Assembly (NCBI GenBank): GCA_945892775.1
Contig: CAMDDP010000011.1
Coordinates: 1 to 63,012 of the forward strand
Length of the DNA: 63,012 nucleotides
Source of the DNA: Chitinophaga pinensis
GTDB lineage: Bacteria; Bacteroidota; Bacteroidia; Chitinophagales; UBA10324
Direction of reading: 5' to 3'
Of this stretch, positions 25,819-34,585 are shown in pieces. Every line of letters starts with the position of its first letter. Positions within the stretch are counted from its first letter, which is position 1. The position numbers and the translations under genes were made by a program. The notes below the pieces were generated by a model. It ran no database searches. It was not told the origin of the DNA and worked only from the letters and a program-made list of their open reading frames with translations.

Positions 25819-26229
25819 TTAAACACTAAAGTGAATAGCCACCTTGCTTCCATTATCGCTGAATTCAACAGAATCGGCTAATGCTTTCATTAAAAATATG
25901 CCTCGGCCGGTAATTTTTTCAATGTTTGCAGGGTCTGTTGGATCGGCGACATTATTAAAATCAAAGCCCTCACCTTGGTCTTTAATGGTAAAAATTACTT
26001 CGCTTTCTTTTTTATCTACCTGAAGAAGTACCGATTGGGAGAGGTTGTTTTTATTGCCGAGTTCAATGGCGTTTTTAACCGCTTCGCTTACCGCAACAAG
26101 CATATTATTTTTAATGTCATCACCAAGCCCTAGCGAGGTTCCAATATCATCAATCATTGCTTCTACCCTGTGCATACTATCAATGCGAGAGGGTAATTCT
26201 ATTTCGGCGTGTTTCATTTCGGAAATCAT
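25819..26229 (-). CDS. RsbW-like anti-sigma/serine kinase ATPase domain protein
   Basis: A single GHKL ATPase domain of 136 residues, of the kind used as anti-sigma factor or serine kinase in partner-switching. The N-box (SEAVKNAIELGNK), the G1 box (KDQGEGFDF) and the second glycine motif (GRGIFLMKALAD) are present. In Bacteroidota it often sits beside ybeY. No STAS-domain antagonist or sigma factor is nearby, so its partners are unknown. ATGs at 26229 and 26217 are both possible; a -7 box only 7 bp before the first would favour the second. Confidence 0.85.
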   Translation of the reverse strand: MISEMKHAEIELPSRIDSMHRVEAMIDDIGTSLGLGDDIKNNMLVAVSEAVKNAIELGNKNNLSQSVLLQVDKKESEVIFTIKDQGEGFDFNNVADPTDPANIEKITGRGIFLMKALADSVEFSDNGSKVAIHFSV

Positions 26230-26236
26230 AATTCAA

Positions 26237-26244
26237 CAAATGTA
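26237..26244 (-). promoter_or_regulatory. Internal -7 box before the anti-sigma-like gene
   Basis: Minus-strand TACATTTG fits TAnnTTTG and lies in the 17-bp gap after the DUF4175 gene. It could give the two downstream genes their own promoter. Confidence 0.35.
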
Positions 26245-26246
26245 AT

Positions 26247-29200
26247 TTACTTAGATAATGTTTTAAAATAGTCTTCTACTAAACTTTTATAGAAAGGTTG
26301 AAGGCTGGGCGAAACAGTTTTATACAATTCCATTTCAGCCTGTCTCTTTTTAAGGTATTCTTCCAATGAAGGAGGGATGGGTCGCGAAACATCATTACCA
26401 CTTTGAGATTCTCGCTTGTTATCTTGGTCGCGCTCACGCTCTGCATTTTCAGCATCAAGTAATTTATTTAAAATATCTTGTTGACGCATGAGTGTTTCGG
26501 GGGTCAATTGTTTATTGAGCAACTCTTTTTCTGTTTGCTCCATTTGATTTTGTAATTCACCCAAATTTCCCAACGACCCTTTTCCATCTTTATTTATTTG
26601 GTCATTTAACTGTCGTAGCATTTCACGAATGGCTCCTTGTTGTTGTGCCAGCTTTGCAGCTTCTTCGCTTGGTAAGCCGCCAGAACCTTCGCCAGGCTTT
26701 TGCCCGGGTTTATTGCCAGGCTTTTTTCCATCCTTCATTTTTTGGCCCAATTCATTCATTTTGTCATTGAGTTGCTTTTGCAATTGCCCCATTGAGCCAG
26801 GGTTTGGTTTTGAACCACCTGGTTTTTTACACATTGCATTTCCAGGCTTAGCATTAGCCATTTGTTGTTGCATTTGTTGCATTATTTCCTCAAACATTAG
26901 GGCAAGATTGTTTACATCTGTCATTATGAATTGTTGATTGGCAGCAGCAATATTGGGTTGACGAGCTTCGAGATTTGCAATGGATAAATCAGAATTTTTT
27001 ATTATGTCAGCTATTTGTTCATTTGCAAATTTTTTAATCTGGAAAACCCTTTTGCTTAATTCCTGAATACTGTCTTCAACCATTTTGAATTCAAGCTGAA
27101 GATCTTTTTGATCCTTCATGATTTGAAGATATTTTGGGTTATAAACATTAGTATTCTTGACTTGATTAACCAGATCCTCTTGTTCGAAAGATATTTTAAT
27201 AAGGTTGTCAAGTATTTGCCTAATGGCCTGCATGTCCAACTCATCTTGTTCGCCTTCGGCGGTTTCCATTGCAGCATCCATTTTATCGGCAAGCTGCTTC
27301 ATTTTATCGGCGGCATCTTTCTGGCTTTTTGATGCTTTGCTATTATTTTTTTTCTGTAATTCGCTACCCGCTTGCTTCTGTGCGCCTTCTATAGCTTGTT
27401 CTTCAGGCTGAGTTTCTAACATTTCAACCGGCTCATCTAATTGTTTATTTAATGAATCTAATTTGTCAAGGTCTTTTTTTACATCGTCAAATTTCTTGTT
27501 CAAGGTGTCCTGTTTTTTATTTAATTCTTCAGTCGATTCCTTTTTGTTTTCAGTTTTTTTACTTAATTCATTTTGTTCTTTGGATAATTCTTTCAGTTTA
27601 TCTGAAGTGGCCTCCATCTTCTGTTCAAACTCCATTTTTTTAAAAAGAGCAAGCATACGATCTAGCTCTTTTTTAAGGGTCTCATTATTATCTTTTTGAT
27701 CTTTAATTTTATCCATTGCAACTTCTTTATCAATTTTCTTCATCAACTCCTTCAACTTATCCATCATTTCTTTCATTTCAGGTGTAAGCAACTGATTAGC
27801 AAGCTCTTGTAGTTGTTTTTGTTTTTCTTTTAGTTCGGGTGAAAAATTTTGAAATTGATTTTGTTGGACTGCGTTTTCGTTCATTTTTTGTTGCACATTT
27901 TCCACATCTTTCAGTACCTTTTTTTGTTTCTCAAATAAATCATCTAATTTCTTTTTGTCTTCCCAATTTAGGTCTTTCTTCTGAATTAATTCATCACTTA
28001 GTTTTTGTAATTCTTCAGCAATTTTTTGTGCGGCGGTAAGAGAGGCTTGAAGTTTTTCTTTTATGTTATCGTTATTTTTCTCTGTTTGATTTTCTAATTC
28101 TTTCAATGACGGCATTAGATAGACCATTGCCTGTGAGCGAGAAGATTTGCTCCCGCTTACTTCATCATTGTCCCATACTTCAAAATAATAATCCACTCTG
28201 TCACCTGGTTTAGGTTGAACGTTTGCCATGTTCCACACATAGGAGAAATGATTGTTTTTATCTTTTGAAATTTGTATTGGAATTGATACTAAAGCACTCT
28301 TTGCTGAGTCTTCGTGCTGAATTTGAAATTGTAATTGCAATTTCTTCAATCCATAATCATCTGAAGCTTCACCAGCGAAATACATTGTTTGATGGTCGGT
28401 GCTATCTTGCATTTGTTCTACTGAAATTTGTGGATACATATCTGGCACAACAGTGATAATATATTTTATTGAGTCGGCATTATTCAATTGATTACCAGAA
28501 AGCAATAGTGTGTAAAGAAAGTCTTTCATCATCCTTCGCTGAAAAAAGAAGGATCCATTGCCTTCATTCCGCGCAGAAGCGGTGGAGTCGGTTAAACGAA
28601 AGGAAACATTTTCAGTGTTTTTTGAAAAAAACCTCCACTTGATCCTTGTACCCTGTGGAACAACAAGATCGCCGATGTTTTGAGTTGATTCATTTTTCCG
28701 GCCTATGTAGGTGGGATATTCCAATATTGTTTCAAATTTTAGAATCACTGGTTTGGGGAAAACTTCAATTTTATAGTCTTTAGAATTAAAACCTTCCGCA
28801 CTTAAATTGAAACCAACAGAGGCCTGTAATCGAGAAAATTTATATGTGAATGTATTTTTGTTTTTCTTTTCAAGCTTATAGGGATAGCCTTCGTATTGAA
28901 CAAAAACTTCATTGGGAAGCATAGTGCCATTAACTTTCACCTGTAATTCGTAATCTTCATACTGAATAGCTGTTAAATTTGTATTTTGAATAACAAATTG
29001 AAAAGGGGCCCTTTTCTCAAAAGCCGTTTGATTGTGAATGAGTCGCCTAGCGCTATCGCTAAGAATGTTTGGTGCGGCAAATAAAATAAAAACAAAAATC
29101 AATAGGGGAGGAGTAACAAATTTTAAATACTTGCGATTACTACTGTATTGAACTGCGGAAGTAAAAGCAATGGGGCTAAGTTGTGCTGCTTTCTGATTAA

Positions 29201-29597
29201 TACTTGCTTCAATTAATGAGGCATCGCTAACCGACAAAGATTGTTCGCGGAGCTGTAAAATATTAAGTAAACGATCTTGAATTTCACTGAAATGATTGCC
29301 AATAATTTTTGCGGCCTCTTCATGAGAAATTGTTTTACCTAACCTTAAGTAATGCATCAATGGCAATATGACTAATTGAAATAACACTATAAACGTGATG
29401 GTTAATAATCCCCAAAAAAGAAGTGTTCGGATTATAGATCCGAAATAAAAACAATATTCAGAACCTGCCGCGACTAAAAAAGCGCCAATAAGCAAGCCGC
29501 TCGAAACTATGGCGCCACGCATTAAGCGATTCATGTAATATTTTCGGATGAAGGCATCGAGCCGGAGTAAGAGCAAACGATATGCGCTTTCGTTCAT
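26247..29597 (-). CDS. DUF4175-family membrane protein with long coiled coil
   Basis: A large membrane protein of 1116 residues. Three hydrophobic segments lie near the N-terminus (around LLIGAFLVAA, ITFIVLFQLVILPL and LLIFVFILFAAP), followed by an exported-looking beta region and then 450 residues of Lys/Glu/Gln-rich coiled coil. A Gly/Pro/Lys-rich stretch (GNKPGQKPGEGSGG) and a final helical part end it. The layout is that of the DUF4175 family of Bacteroidota, whose function is unknown; a structural envelope role is possible. I prefer the ATG at 29597; the frame extends 22 codons further upstream, but those residues look unlike a protein start. Confidence 0.82.
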   Translation of the reverse strand: MNESAYRLLLLRLDAFIRKYYMNRLMRGAIVSSGLLIGAFLVAAGSEYCFYFGSIIRTLLFWGLLTITFIVLFQLVILPLMHYLRLGKTISHEEAAKIIGNHFSEIQDRLLNILQLREQSLSVSDASLIEASINQKAAQLSPIAFTSAVQYSSNRKYLKFVTPPLLIFVFILFAAPNILSDSARRLIHNQTAFEKRAPFQFVIQNTNLTAIQYEDYELQVKVNGTMLPNEVFVQYEGYPYKLEKKNKNTFTYKFSRLQASVGFNLSAEGFNSKDYKIEVFPKPVILKFETILEYPTYIGRKNESTQNIGDLVVPQGTRIKWRFFSKNTENVSFRLTDSTASARNEGNGSFFFQRRMMKDFLYTLLLSGNQLNNADSIKYIITVVPDMYPQISVEQMQDSTDHQTMYFAGEASDDYGLKKLQLQFQIQHEDSAKSALVSIPIQISKDKNNHFSYVWNMANVQPKPGDRVDYYFEVWDNDEVSGSKSSRSQAMVYLMPSLKELENQTEKNNDNIKEKLQASLTAAQKIAEELQKLSDELIQKKDLNWEDKKKLDDLFEKQKKVLKDVENVQQKMNENAVQQNQFQNFSPELKEKQKQLQELANQLLTPEMKEMMDKLKELMKKIDKEVAMDKIKDQKDNNETLKKELDRMLALFKKMEFEQKMEATSDKLKELSKEQNELSKKTENKKESTEELNKKQDTLNKKFDDVKKDLDKLDSLNKQLDEPVEMLETQPEEQAIEGAQKQAGSELQKKNNSKASKSQKDAADKMKQLADKMDAAMETAEGEQDELDMQAIRQILDNLIKISFEQEDLVNQVKNTNVYNPKYLQIMKDQKDLQLEFKMVEDSIQELSKRVFQIKKFANEQIADIIKNSDLSIANLEARQPNIAAANQQFIMTDVNNLALMFEEIMQQMQQQMANAKPGNAMCKKPGGSKPNPGSMGQLQKQLNDKMNELGQKMKDGKKPGNKPGQKPGEGSGGLPSEEAAKLAQQQGAIREMLRQLNDQINKDGKGSLGNLGELQNQMEQTEKELLNKQLTPETLMRQQDILNKLLDAENAERERDQDNKRESQSGNDVSRPIPPSLEEYLKKRQAEMELYKTVSPSLQPFYKSLVEDYFKTLSK

Positions 29598-29608
29598 GAT
29601 GTAAATGT

Positions 29609-29618
29609 AGTGTACACT
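29609..29618. promoter_or_regulatory. 10-bp palindrome AGTGTACACT before the DUF4175 gene
   Basis: A perfect palindrome 11 bp upstream of the ATG at 29597, next to a near-match to the -7 consensus (minus-strand TACATTTA, 29602-29609). It could be an operator half-site pair; no repressor is known. Confidence 0.3.
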
Positions 29619-29730
29619 GTAAATAAATATTTTTAAAAATAGTCGTAAATAAATTACAACCAAAATAATTTAGTGATAAAAATATGTTTATTGAAAAAAA
29701 GTCGAAAAAACAAAACTGTTTTTAAAATTC

Positions 29731-29738
29731 TATTTTTG
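29731..29738 (+). promoter_or_regulatory. -7 box close to the HAD phosphatase start
   Basis: TATTTTTG fits TAnnTTTG and ends 9 bp before the ATG at 29748, implying a very short leader. It supports 29748 over the earlier in-frame codons. Confidence 0.4.
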
Positions 29739-29747
29739 CGATTGATT

Positions 29748-30446
29748 ATGAATAATAAATACAAACATGTTTTTTTTGACTTGGATCATACGCTTTGGGA
29801 TTTTGAAAGCAACTCACATGAGACATTGCTAGATTTATTTGAAAAATATTCGTTGTTAAATGAAAGCGTGAACGACAAACATCATTTTATAAATCGATAC
29901 TATTATCACAATGAAATTTATTGGGAACAATTTAGAAAAGGGGAATTGAGCCGAGAAGATTTACGACTTATTCGATTTCGCACCACTCTTAATGAATTTA
30001 ATATTGACAATGTAGAGTTGGTGCAACAATTGGCGGCTGCTTACCTGGAAATTCTTCCAACAAAAACAAATTTATTTAGTGATACAATTGAGATATTAGA
30101 CTACCTCGTTAAGAATTATTCGATGCATATTATTACAAATGGGTTTGAAGAAATACAATTTAAAAAAATAGCGAACACCGGTATAGGAAAATATTTTAAA
30201 TACATAATTACATCAGAAGCAGCGGGTAGCCAGAAACCCAATCCAGCCATATTTCGGTTTGCTATGCAGCTTGCCAATGCAGAAATAAAAAACAGTTTGT
30301 TTATAGGAGATAGTATTGAAGCGGATATTAATGGTGCTAAGGCCGTTGGAATGGATTATGTATTTTACAATCCCAAGAAAACGCCACACAATGAAAGTAT
30401 AATGAACGAGATTACAGCTTTGACTGAATTGAAAAAGATATTGTAA
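29748..30446 (+). CDS. HAD phosphatase, YjjG-type noncanonical nucleotidase
   Basis: A haloacid-dehalogenase phosphatase of 232 residues, similar to YjjG, which dephosphorylates noncanonical pyrimidine nucleotides. Motif I is FFDLDHTLW with D11 and D13, motif II ITNG, motif III the Lys in GSQKPNP and motif IV FIGDSIEADINGA. The start at 29748 is chosen because MNNKYKHVFFDLDHTLW is the usual family start and a -7 box precedes it. The helical cap lies between motifs I and II. Confidence 0.88.
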   Translation: MNNKYKHVFFDLDHTLWDFESNSHETLLDLFEKYSLLNESVNDKHHFINRYYYHNEIYWEQFRKGELSREDLRLIRFRTTLNEFNIDNVELVQQLAAAYLEILPTKTNLFSDTIEILDYLVKNYSMHIITNGFEEIQFKKIANTGIGKYFKYIITSEAAGSQKPNPAIFRFAMQLANAEIKNSLFIGDSIEADINGAKAVGMDYVFYNPKKTPHNESIMNEITALTELKKIL

Positions 30447-30582
30447 TTATTTGGGGTACAACTACAGTGTTCGGCACAAACCCACCAACAACAAGTGCAT
30501 ATAGATTAAACAGAGTTTTTTTCCGTTTTTTTCTCAACTTTTTTTATAATTTGAATGTTAAAATGGCGTCGCTATCCTTTTA

Positions 30583-31263
30583 TTAATTCCGACGATTTAA
30601 AAAGCTTAGATAATATAGAAGTGTTGCTATGGAGGCTAATGCTGCGATTACATAAGTTGATGCCGCCCACTTCAATCCGTTTCTTGCCTTATCGTGTGCT
30701 TCGCGACTCATAATATTTGTTGTATCGAGCCATATTAAAGCACGGCGACTTGCGTCAAATTCAACGGGCAAGGTGATGACACTAAAAATTGTTGTTAATC
30801 CGAACATTATAACCCCGATAACTAATAATTCAGGAAACGTATTAATCAATAATACGCCCCCCAACAAAACCCATTGAACATAGCGAGATGAAAAACTTAC
30901 CACAGGAACCAATGTGCTTCTTAGGCCTAGCCACACATAGGCTTGTTCATGTTGTACAGCGTGTCCGCATTCATGAGCCGCAATTGCTGCCGCTGCAACG
31001 CTTCTGCCATTATATACATCAGGTGAAAGATTGACCGTTTTATTCTGTGGGTTATAGTGGTCGGTTAAGTATCCATCCACACATGTAATAGAAACATCGT
31101 TGATACCGCTATCGCGCAACATTTTTTCGGCAATTTCTTTTCCACTAAGTCCGCTTTCAATTGGAATTTGAGAGTACTCAGCCATGCGGCGCTTTAATAA
31201 TCCACTAACGATTAAGCCAACTACAAAAAATAAAACAGAAAGTAAAAGGATTGAACTTGACAT
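30583..31263 (-). CDS. YugP-type membrane zinc metallopeptidase
   Basis: A 226-residue membrane protein with the HExxH zinc motif as H97-ECG-H101. A transmembrane helix starts the protein (ILLLSVLFFVVGLIVSGLL), two to three hydrophobic helices follow the active site, and the conserved PDVYNGRSVAAAAIAAHE leads into the motif. The family is widespread and its substrate is unknown. A -7 box (minus-strand TACATTTG, 31284-31291) precedes it. Confidence 0.9.
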   Translation of the reverse strand: MSSSILLLSVLFFVVGLIVSGLLKRRMAEYSQIPIESGLSGKEIAEKMLRDSGINDVSITCVDGYLTDHYNPQNKTVNLSPDVYNGRSVAAAAIAAHECGHAVQHEQAYVWLGLRSTLVPVVSFSSRYVQWVLLGGVLLINTFPELLVIGVIMFGLTTIFSVITLPVEFDASRRALIWLDTTNIMSREAHDKARNGLKWAASTYVIAALASIATLLYYLSFLNRRN

Positions 31264-31283
31264 GTTTTTTTATTTTAGTAAAG

Positions 31284-31291
31284 CAAATGTA
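31284..31291 (-). promoter_or_regulatory. -7 box of the membrane zinc peptidase gene
   Basis: Minus-strand TACATTTG fits TAnnTTTG, 20 bp upstream of the ATG at 31263. No clear -33 element. Confidence 0.42.
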
Positions 31292-31332
31292 GTGCCTTTA
31301 ATTTATGGCTAATATACTCTGCCATTATTGTA

Positions 31333-32436
31333 TTACATATTTTTATCTCCGTAATAAAAATGATATGAATTAAATCCGGTTTTTACTTGTAGAACATCAA
31401 AGTCTAATCGAATATCATCATAGATTTGTGCGGGTAGTTCAATCATTTTTCCGAAGGTAAAAAACCGAATTTCGTTTGACCGCGTGAAGTAATACAAAGA
31501 ACTTTGTCCCAATTCAATTTTAGAAGGAACGAAATTTTCGAGAGGTGTAATTTTCCCCTGATAAAAAACAGAAATTCCGCCTGAGCCATCATCAAATACA
31601 ATTAGGTTTTCTTTTATGCGGATGCTTTCTGGATTCATTACCCCAGTCTCCAATATTTTCCCTTCATAAAATATTTTTAATTCACCGGTTCCATCTATAA
31701 AGGCTGCCATATTATTTCCAACTAAAGCGGAAGCTATTTTCTTTTTTCCATCGCCTACTGGTACTTGACCAAGATCAAAAGTTTCTCCTTTATAAAATGC
31801 CTTGAGGTCGTTGTAATAATCTTTATAAATGACAATATTTTGTGCGGCGCCAATCATTTGTGGCGCCTGACTTTCTTGTTCGAAAACATTACCATCATAA
31901 AAAATATTGAATTGGTCATACTGAGTAACCCATGCAAACACATTAGTACCCGCGACACTCATAGTTACAGGATTTCCCAAACTGTTTTCTTCAAGGCGAA
32001 TAATTTTACTCTTCCAATAAAGATTGTAAACATATTGTCGATCATCAAAATAACCGACTATACTATCGCCAAAAGCAAAGTTGGTGTTGTAATCTGCCAA
32101 CTTAATAATTTTCCCATTGTCAAACACACAAAGGGTGGCTTGGTTTTTAAAAACAACAATGTTATTGGTTACATAAAAATCGGTGGTATACCCTTCGTTT
32201 ATTTGTTGAGTTGTTCCATTGTAATAAATTTTAAAATTCTTTGTGTTGTCAATGAACGGAACACAAGTTCTGCCAACTAGAAAATATTTGGGCTGTAGAT
32301 AATCCGCTTGTTGAATTTGAAAATTGTTGAATACAAAAAAACGGCCGTCTTGATTTACATAAGCCGAAAGCGGTTGCGCATTACCGGAAATAAAAAACAG
32401 CAAGAACAAAATAATAGTCGCCAATAAATTTTTCAT
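31333..32436 (-). CDS. Secreted repeat protein of unknown function (possible beta-propeller)
   Basis: I do not recognise a named family. The protein has 367 residues from the ATG at 32436, which starts a good signal peptide (LLFFISGNAQ). The mature part is made of repeated strands built around Asp/Gly/Lys with recurring F-Y-x-G or Y-Y-x-G turns (FKIYYNGTTQ, FNIFYDGNVF, LKAFYKGETF, LKIFYEGKIL, ISVFYQGKIT), spaced about 45 residues apart. That repeat pattern suggests a beta-propeller or beta-solenoid. There is no T9SS domain, so it is probably periplasmic. Confidence 0.7.
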   Translation of the reverse strand: MKNLLATIILFLLFFISGNAQPLSAYVNQDGRFFVFNNFQIQQADYLQPKYFLVGRTCVPFIDNTKNFKIYYNGTTQQINEGYTTDFYVTNNIVVFKNQATLCVFDNGKIIKLADYNTNFAFGDSIVGYFDDRQYVYNLYWKSKIIRLEENSLGNPVTMSVAGTNVFAWVTQYDQFNIFYDGNVFEQESQAPQMIGAAQNIVIYKDYYNDLKAFYKGETFDLGQVPVGDGKKKIASALVGNNMAAFIDGTGELKIFYEGKILETGVMNPESIRIKENLIVFDDGSGGISVFYQGKITPLENFVPSKIELGQSSLYYFTRSNEIRFFTFGKMIELPAQIYDDIRLDFDVLQVKTGFNSYHFYYGDKNM

Positions 32437-32544
32437 CGCAGTAAAATTAAGCATTGAACCTATTATTTACGGAACCACCAAACAATAAAAAAATTTGGCT
32501 AGGGCTGCCGAATATTTTTTATGTTCGCTCCTTGAAGAAACCAA

Positions 32545-33321
32545 ATGAGTAAACATTTTTTTTTCGGCGCCACTGATTCTCCACTTTATATGTTTCAGCA
32601 CGCACTGGGTGTGGTGGTGTTTTTAATTTTCATTTGTTTTTTACTTGCTGTCCTTATTAATTATTTTTTGAAGAGAGAAAAAATAAAAAAAAATATTCAA
32701 GAAAAACAAACCGTAGAGCCCTTAGAAATAATTCAGGATGAAAAAGTTTTAAGATTGGTAGAGGGTGTAGTAGAGGAGAAAAAAACTTCTTCTTTAGAAA
32801 CCGCTTCCCCAAGTATAATAATTCAAGAGCCCATTCAACAAATAAAAGAAGAGAATATAGAGTTTGTTGTCTATGAAGATTCGGATTGTAATTTAAAAGA
32901 ACATCTTTTTTTCTTTACTGAGCTAATTCTTAATAAAAAACTAACTGAGCAGGATTGGGACAGGCGAATGCCTCAAAAAGCGCGGCTCGACAATCGCAAT
33001 TATCATCAATTAATTTTTTTATTAATTAATTTAAATCCTAATATTGAAGAAACAACTTCTCGTTTTAAATTGGTTTTAGAAACTGCATCAGAAGTTGCCA
33101 TTAACCATCAAATTTATTTTCGCAATTGGGTAATGCCACCCGAAATGATTTCGGGGTTTAAAATGGGAAACGAAACGGGTTCGAATAAAAAAGAAATATT
33201 GAAGGCGGTAAAAATTGCAGAGGGGAAAAAATGGAAGCTACAAGTGGCAACTTCTGAACAAGGAACGATGATAAATTTATTAATGAAGCTTAAAATTAAT
33301 AAAACTGTTGCTGATCAATAA
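32545..33321 (+). CDS. Single-pass membrane protein of unknown function
   Basis: Not recognised. It has 258 residues, one membrane helix near the N-terminus (VVVFLIFICFLLAVLINYF), then a Lys/Glu-rich linker of about 80 residues and a soluble C-terminal domain of about 120 residues starting near EHLFFFTELIL. It would sit in the inner membrane with the domain on the cytoplasmic side if the positive-inside rule holds (KREKIKKN follows the helix). The MFS gene begins 24 bp downstream. Confidence 0.65.
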   Translation: MSKHFFFGATDSPLYMFQHALGVVVFLIFICFLLAVLINYFLKREKIKKNIQEKQTVEPLEIIQDEKVLRLVEGVVEEKKTSSLETASPSIIIQEPIQQIKEENIEFVVYEDSDCNLKEHLFFFTELILNKKLTEQDWDRRMPQKARLDNRNYHQLIFLLINLNPNIEETTSRFKLVLETASEVAINHQIYFRNWVMPPEMISGFKMGNETGSNKKEILKAVKIAEGKKWKLQVATSEQGTMINLLMKLKINKTVADQ

Positions 33322-33345
33322 TCAACAATTGACCCCTCAATCAGA

Positions 33346-34563
33346 ATGAAAAATATCACAACAAATAAAATTATAAACATCACGGTTATAGTAGCGGCGC
33401 TTGGCTACTTCGTTGATATCTATGATTTGATTTTATACCTGCTCGTGCGCAATCCGAGTTTGCAGGAGATCGGAGTTCCCAAAGAAAAGATGCGCGAAAT
33501 TGGAATTCTTCTTTTTAATTATCAAATGGTAGGGATGTTGCTCGGCGGCATTGTTTGGGGAATTCTCGGCGATAAAAAAGGAAGAATGACCGCGCTGTTT
33601 CTCACCATACTGATTTACTCACTAGCAAACATTGCAAATGGTTTTGTGCAAACGGTTGAGCAATATCAGTGGCTGCGATTCATAGCAGGGTTTGGTTTAG
33701 CAGGAGAACTCGGGTTGGGAATCACACTTGTAAGCGAAACCATGAGCAAGGAAAAGCGCGGCTACGGAACCATGATTGTAGCGGCAGTTGGTTTGTGCGG
33801 CACTGTGCTCGCTTATTTAATTTCAGAATGGGGCTGGCGCGAAACTTACTGGCTCGGCGGCATTCTTGGGTTAATGTTGCTCGTACTCCGCATATACATT
33901 CATGAGTCAGGAATGTATATGCAATTGAAAGAGCAATCTGTTTTGCGGGGAAATTTTTTCGGGATATTCACAAATCAAAAACAACTTTACAAGTTTGTTC
34001 TCTGCATTTTAGTCGGTTTGCCTGTGTGGTTCGTGATTGGAATTTTAATTTCCTATGCAGATGAGTTCGCGACTTACATGCATGTGGTCGGAACCATTAC
34101 CCCAAGTAAGGCGGTGCTTATTCATTATGTGGGAGCAGCCATCGGCAGCATAGTAACCGGGGTGCTTGGTCAGGTTCTTCACTCTCGAAAAAAATCGTTG
34201 AACATTGCACTCGTCACCCTTTTGATTTTCACGGCAGGATATTTTTATTGCTTCAATGCAACGGCAAAAACTTTTTATCTCTTCATTTTTCTGATGGGAA
34301 TATCGCAGGGATACTGGGGGGTGTTTGTCACCGTCGCGAGCGAACAATTCGGCACCAACATTCGGAGCACCATCACAACTGCTGTTCCCAACTTTGTGCG
34401 TGGCGCTGCGGCCATCATGACCACCTTATGGCAAAGCATGTCGGCTTCATCCAATATTATGCAGTCAGCCATAATTATCGGCGGTGTTGTTATTTTGCTT
34501 TCATTCATTGCCACTTATTTAATTGAAGAAACCTTTGGAAAAGAATTAAACTATGTCGAATAA
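33346..34563 (+). CDS. Major facilitator superfamily transporter
   Basis: A 405-residue transporter with about twelve hydrophobic helices. The motif after helix 2 is present as GILGDKKGRMTAL, and helix 4-5 has the typical GLAGELGLG. The nearest type appears to be metabolite:H+ symporters, but the substrate cannot be read. By sampling, the gene is clearly richer in G and C (about 55% in one 60-base line) than the flanking genes (about 32% in a comparable line), and uses codons such as CTC, GGC and GCG more, which suggests a different origin. Confidence 0.88.
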   Translation: MKNITTNKIINITVIVAALGYFVDIYDLILYLLVRNPSLQEIGVPKEKMREIGILLFNYQMVGMLLGGIVWGILGDKKGRMTALFLTILIYSLANIANGFVQTVEQYQWLRFIAGFGLAGELGLGITLVSETMSKEKRGYGTMIVAAVGLCGTVLAYLISEWGWRETYWLGGILGLMLLVLRIYIHESGMYMQLKEQSVLRGNFFGIFTNQKQLYKFVLCILVGLPVWFVIGILISYADEFATYMHVVGTITPSKAVLIHYVGAAIGSIVTGVLGQVLHSRKKSLNIALVTLLIFTAGYFYCFNATAKTFYLFIFLMGISQGYWGVFVTVASEQFGTNIRSTITTAVPNFVRGAAAIMTTLWQSMSASSNIMQSAIIIGGVVILLSFIATYLIEETFGKELNYVE

Positions 34564-34585
34564 AAAATTAATCAGAACCTACATT

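Noticed and set aside
31765-32280. 171-residue plus-strand frame
   Set aside because: Lies wholly antisense to the secreted repeat protein gene, which has a good signal peptide; hydrophobic composition is a by-product of the opposite strand.
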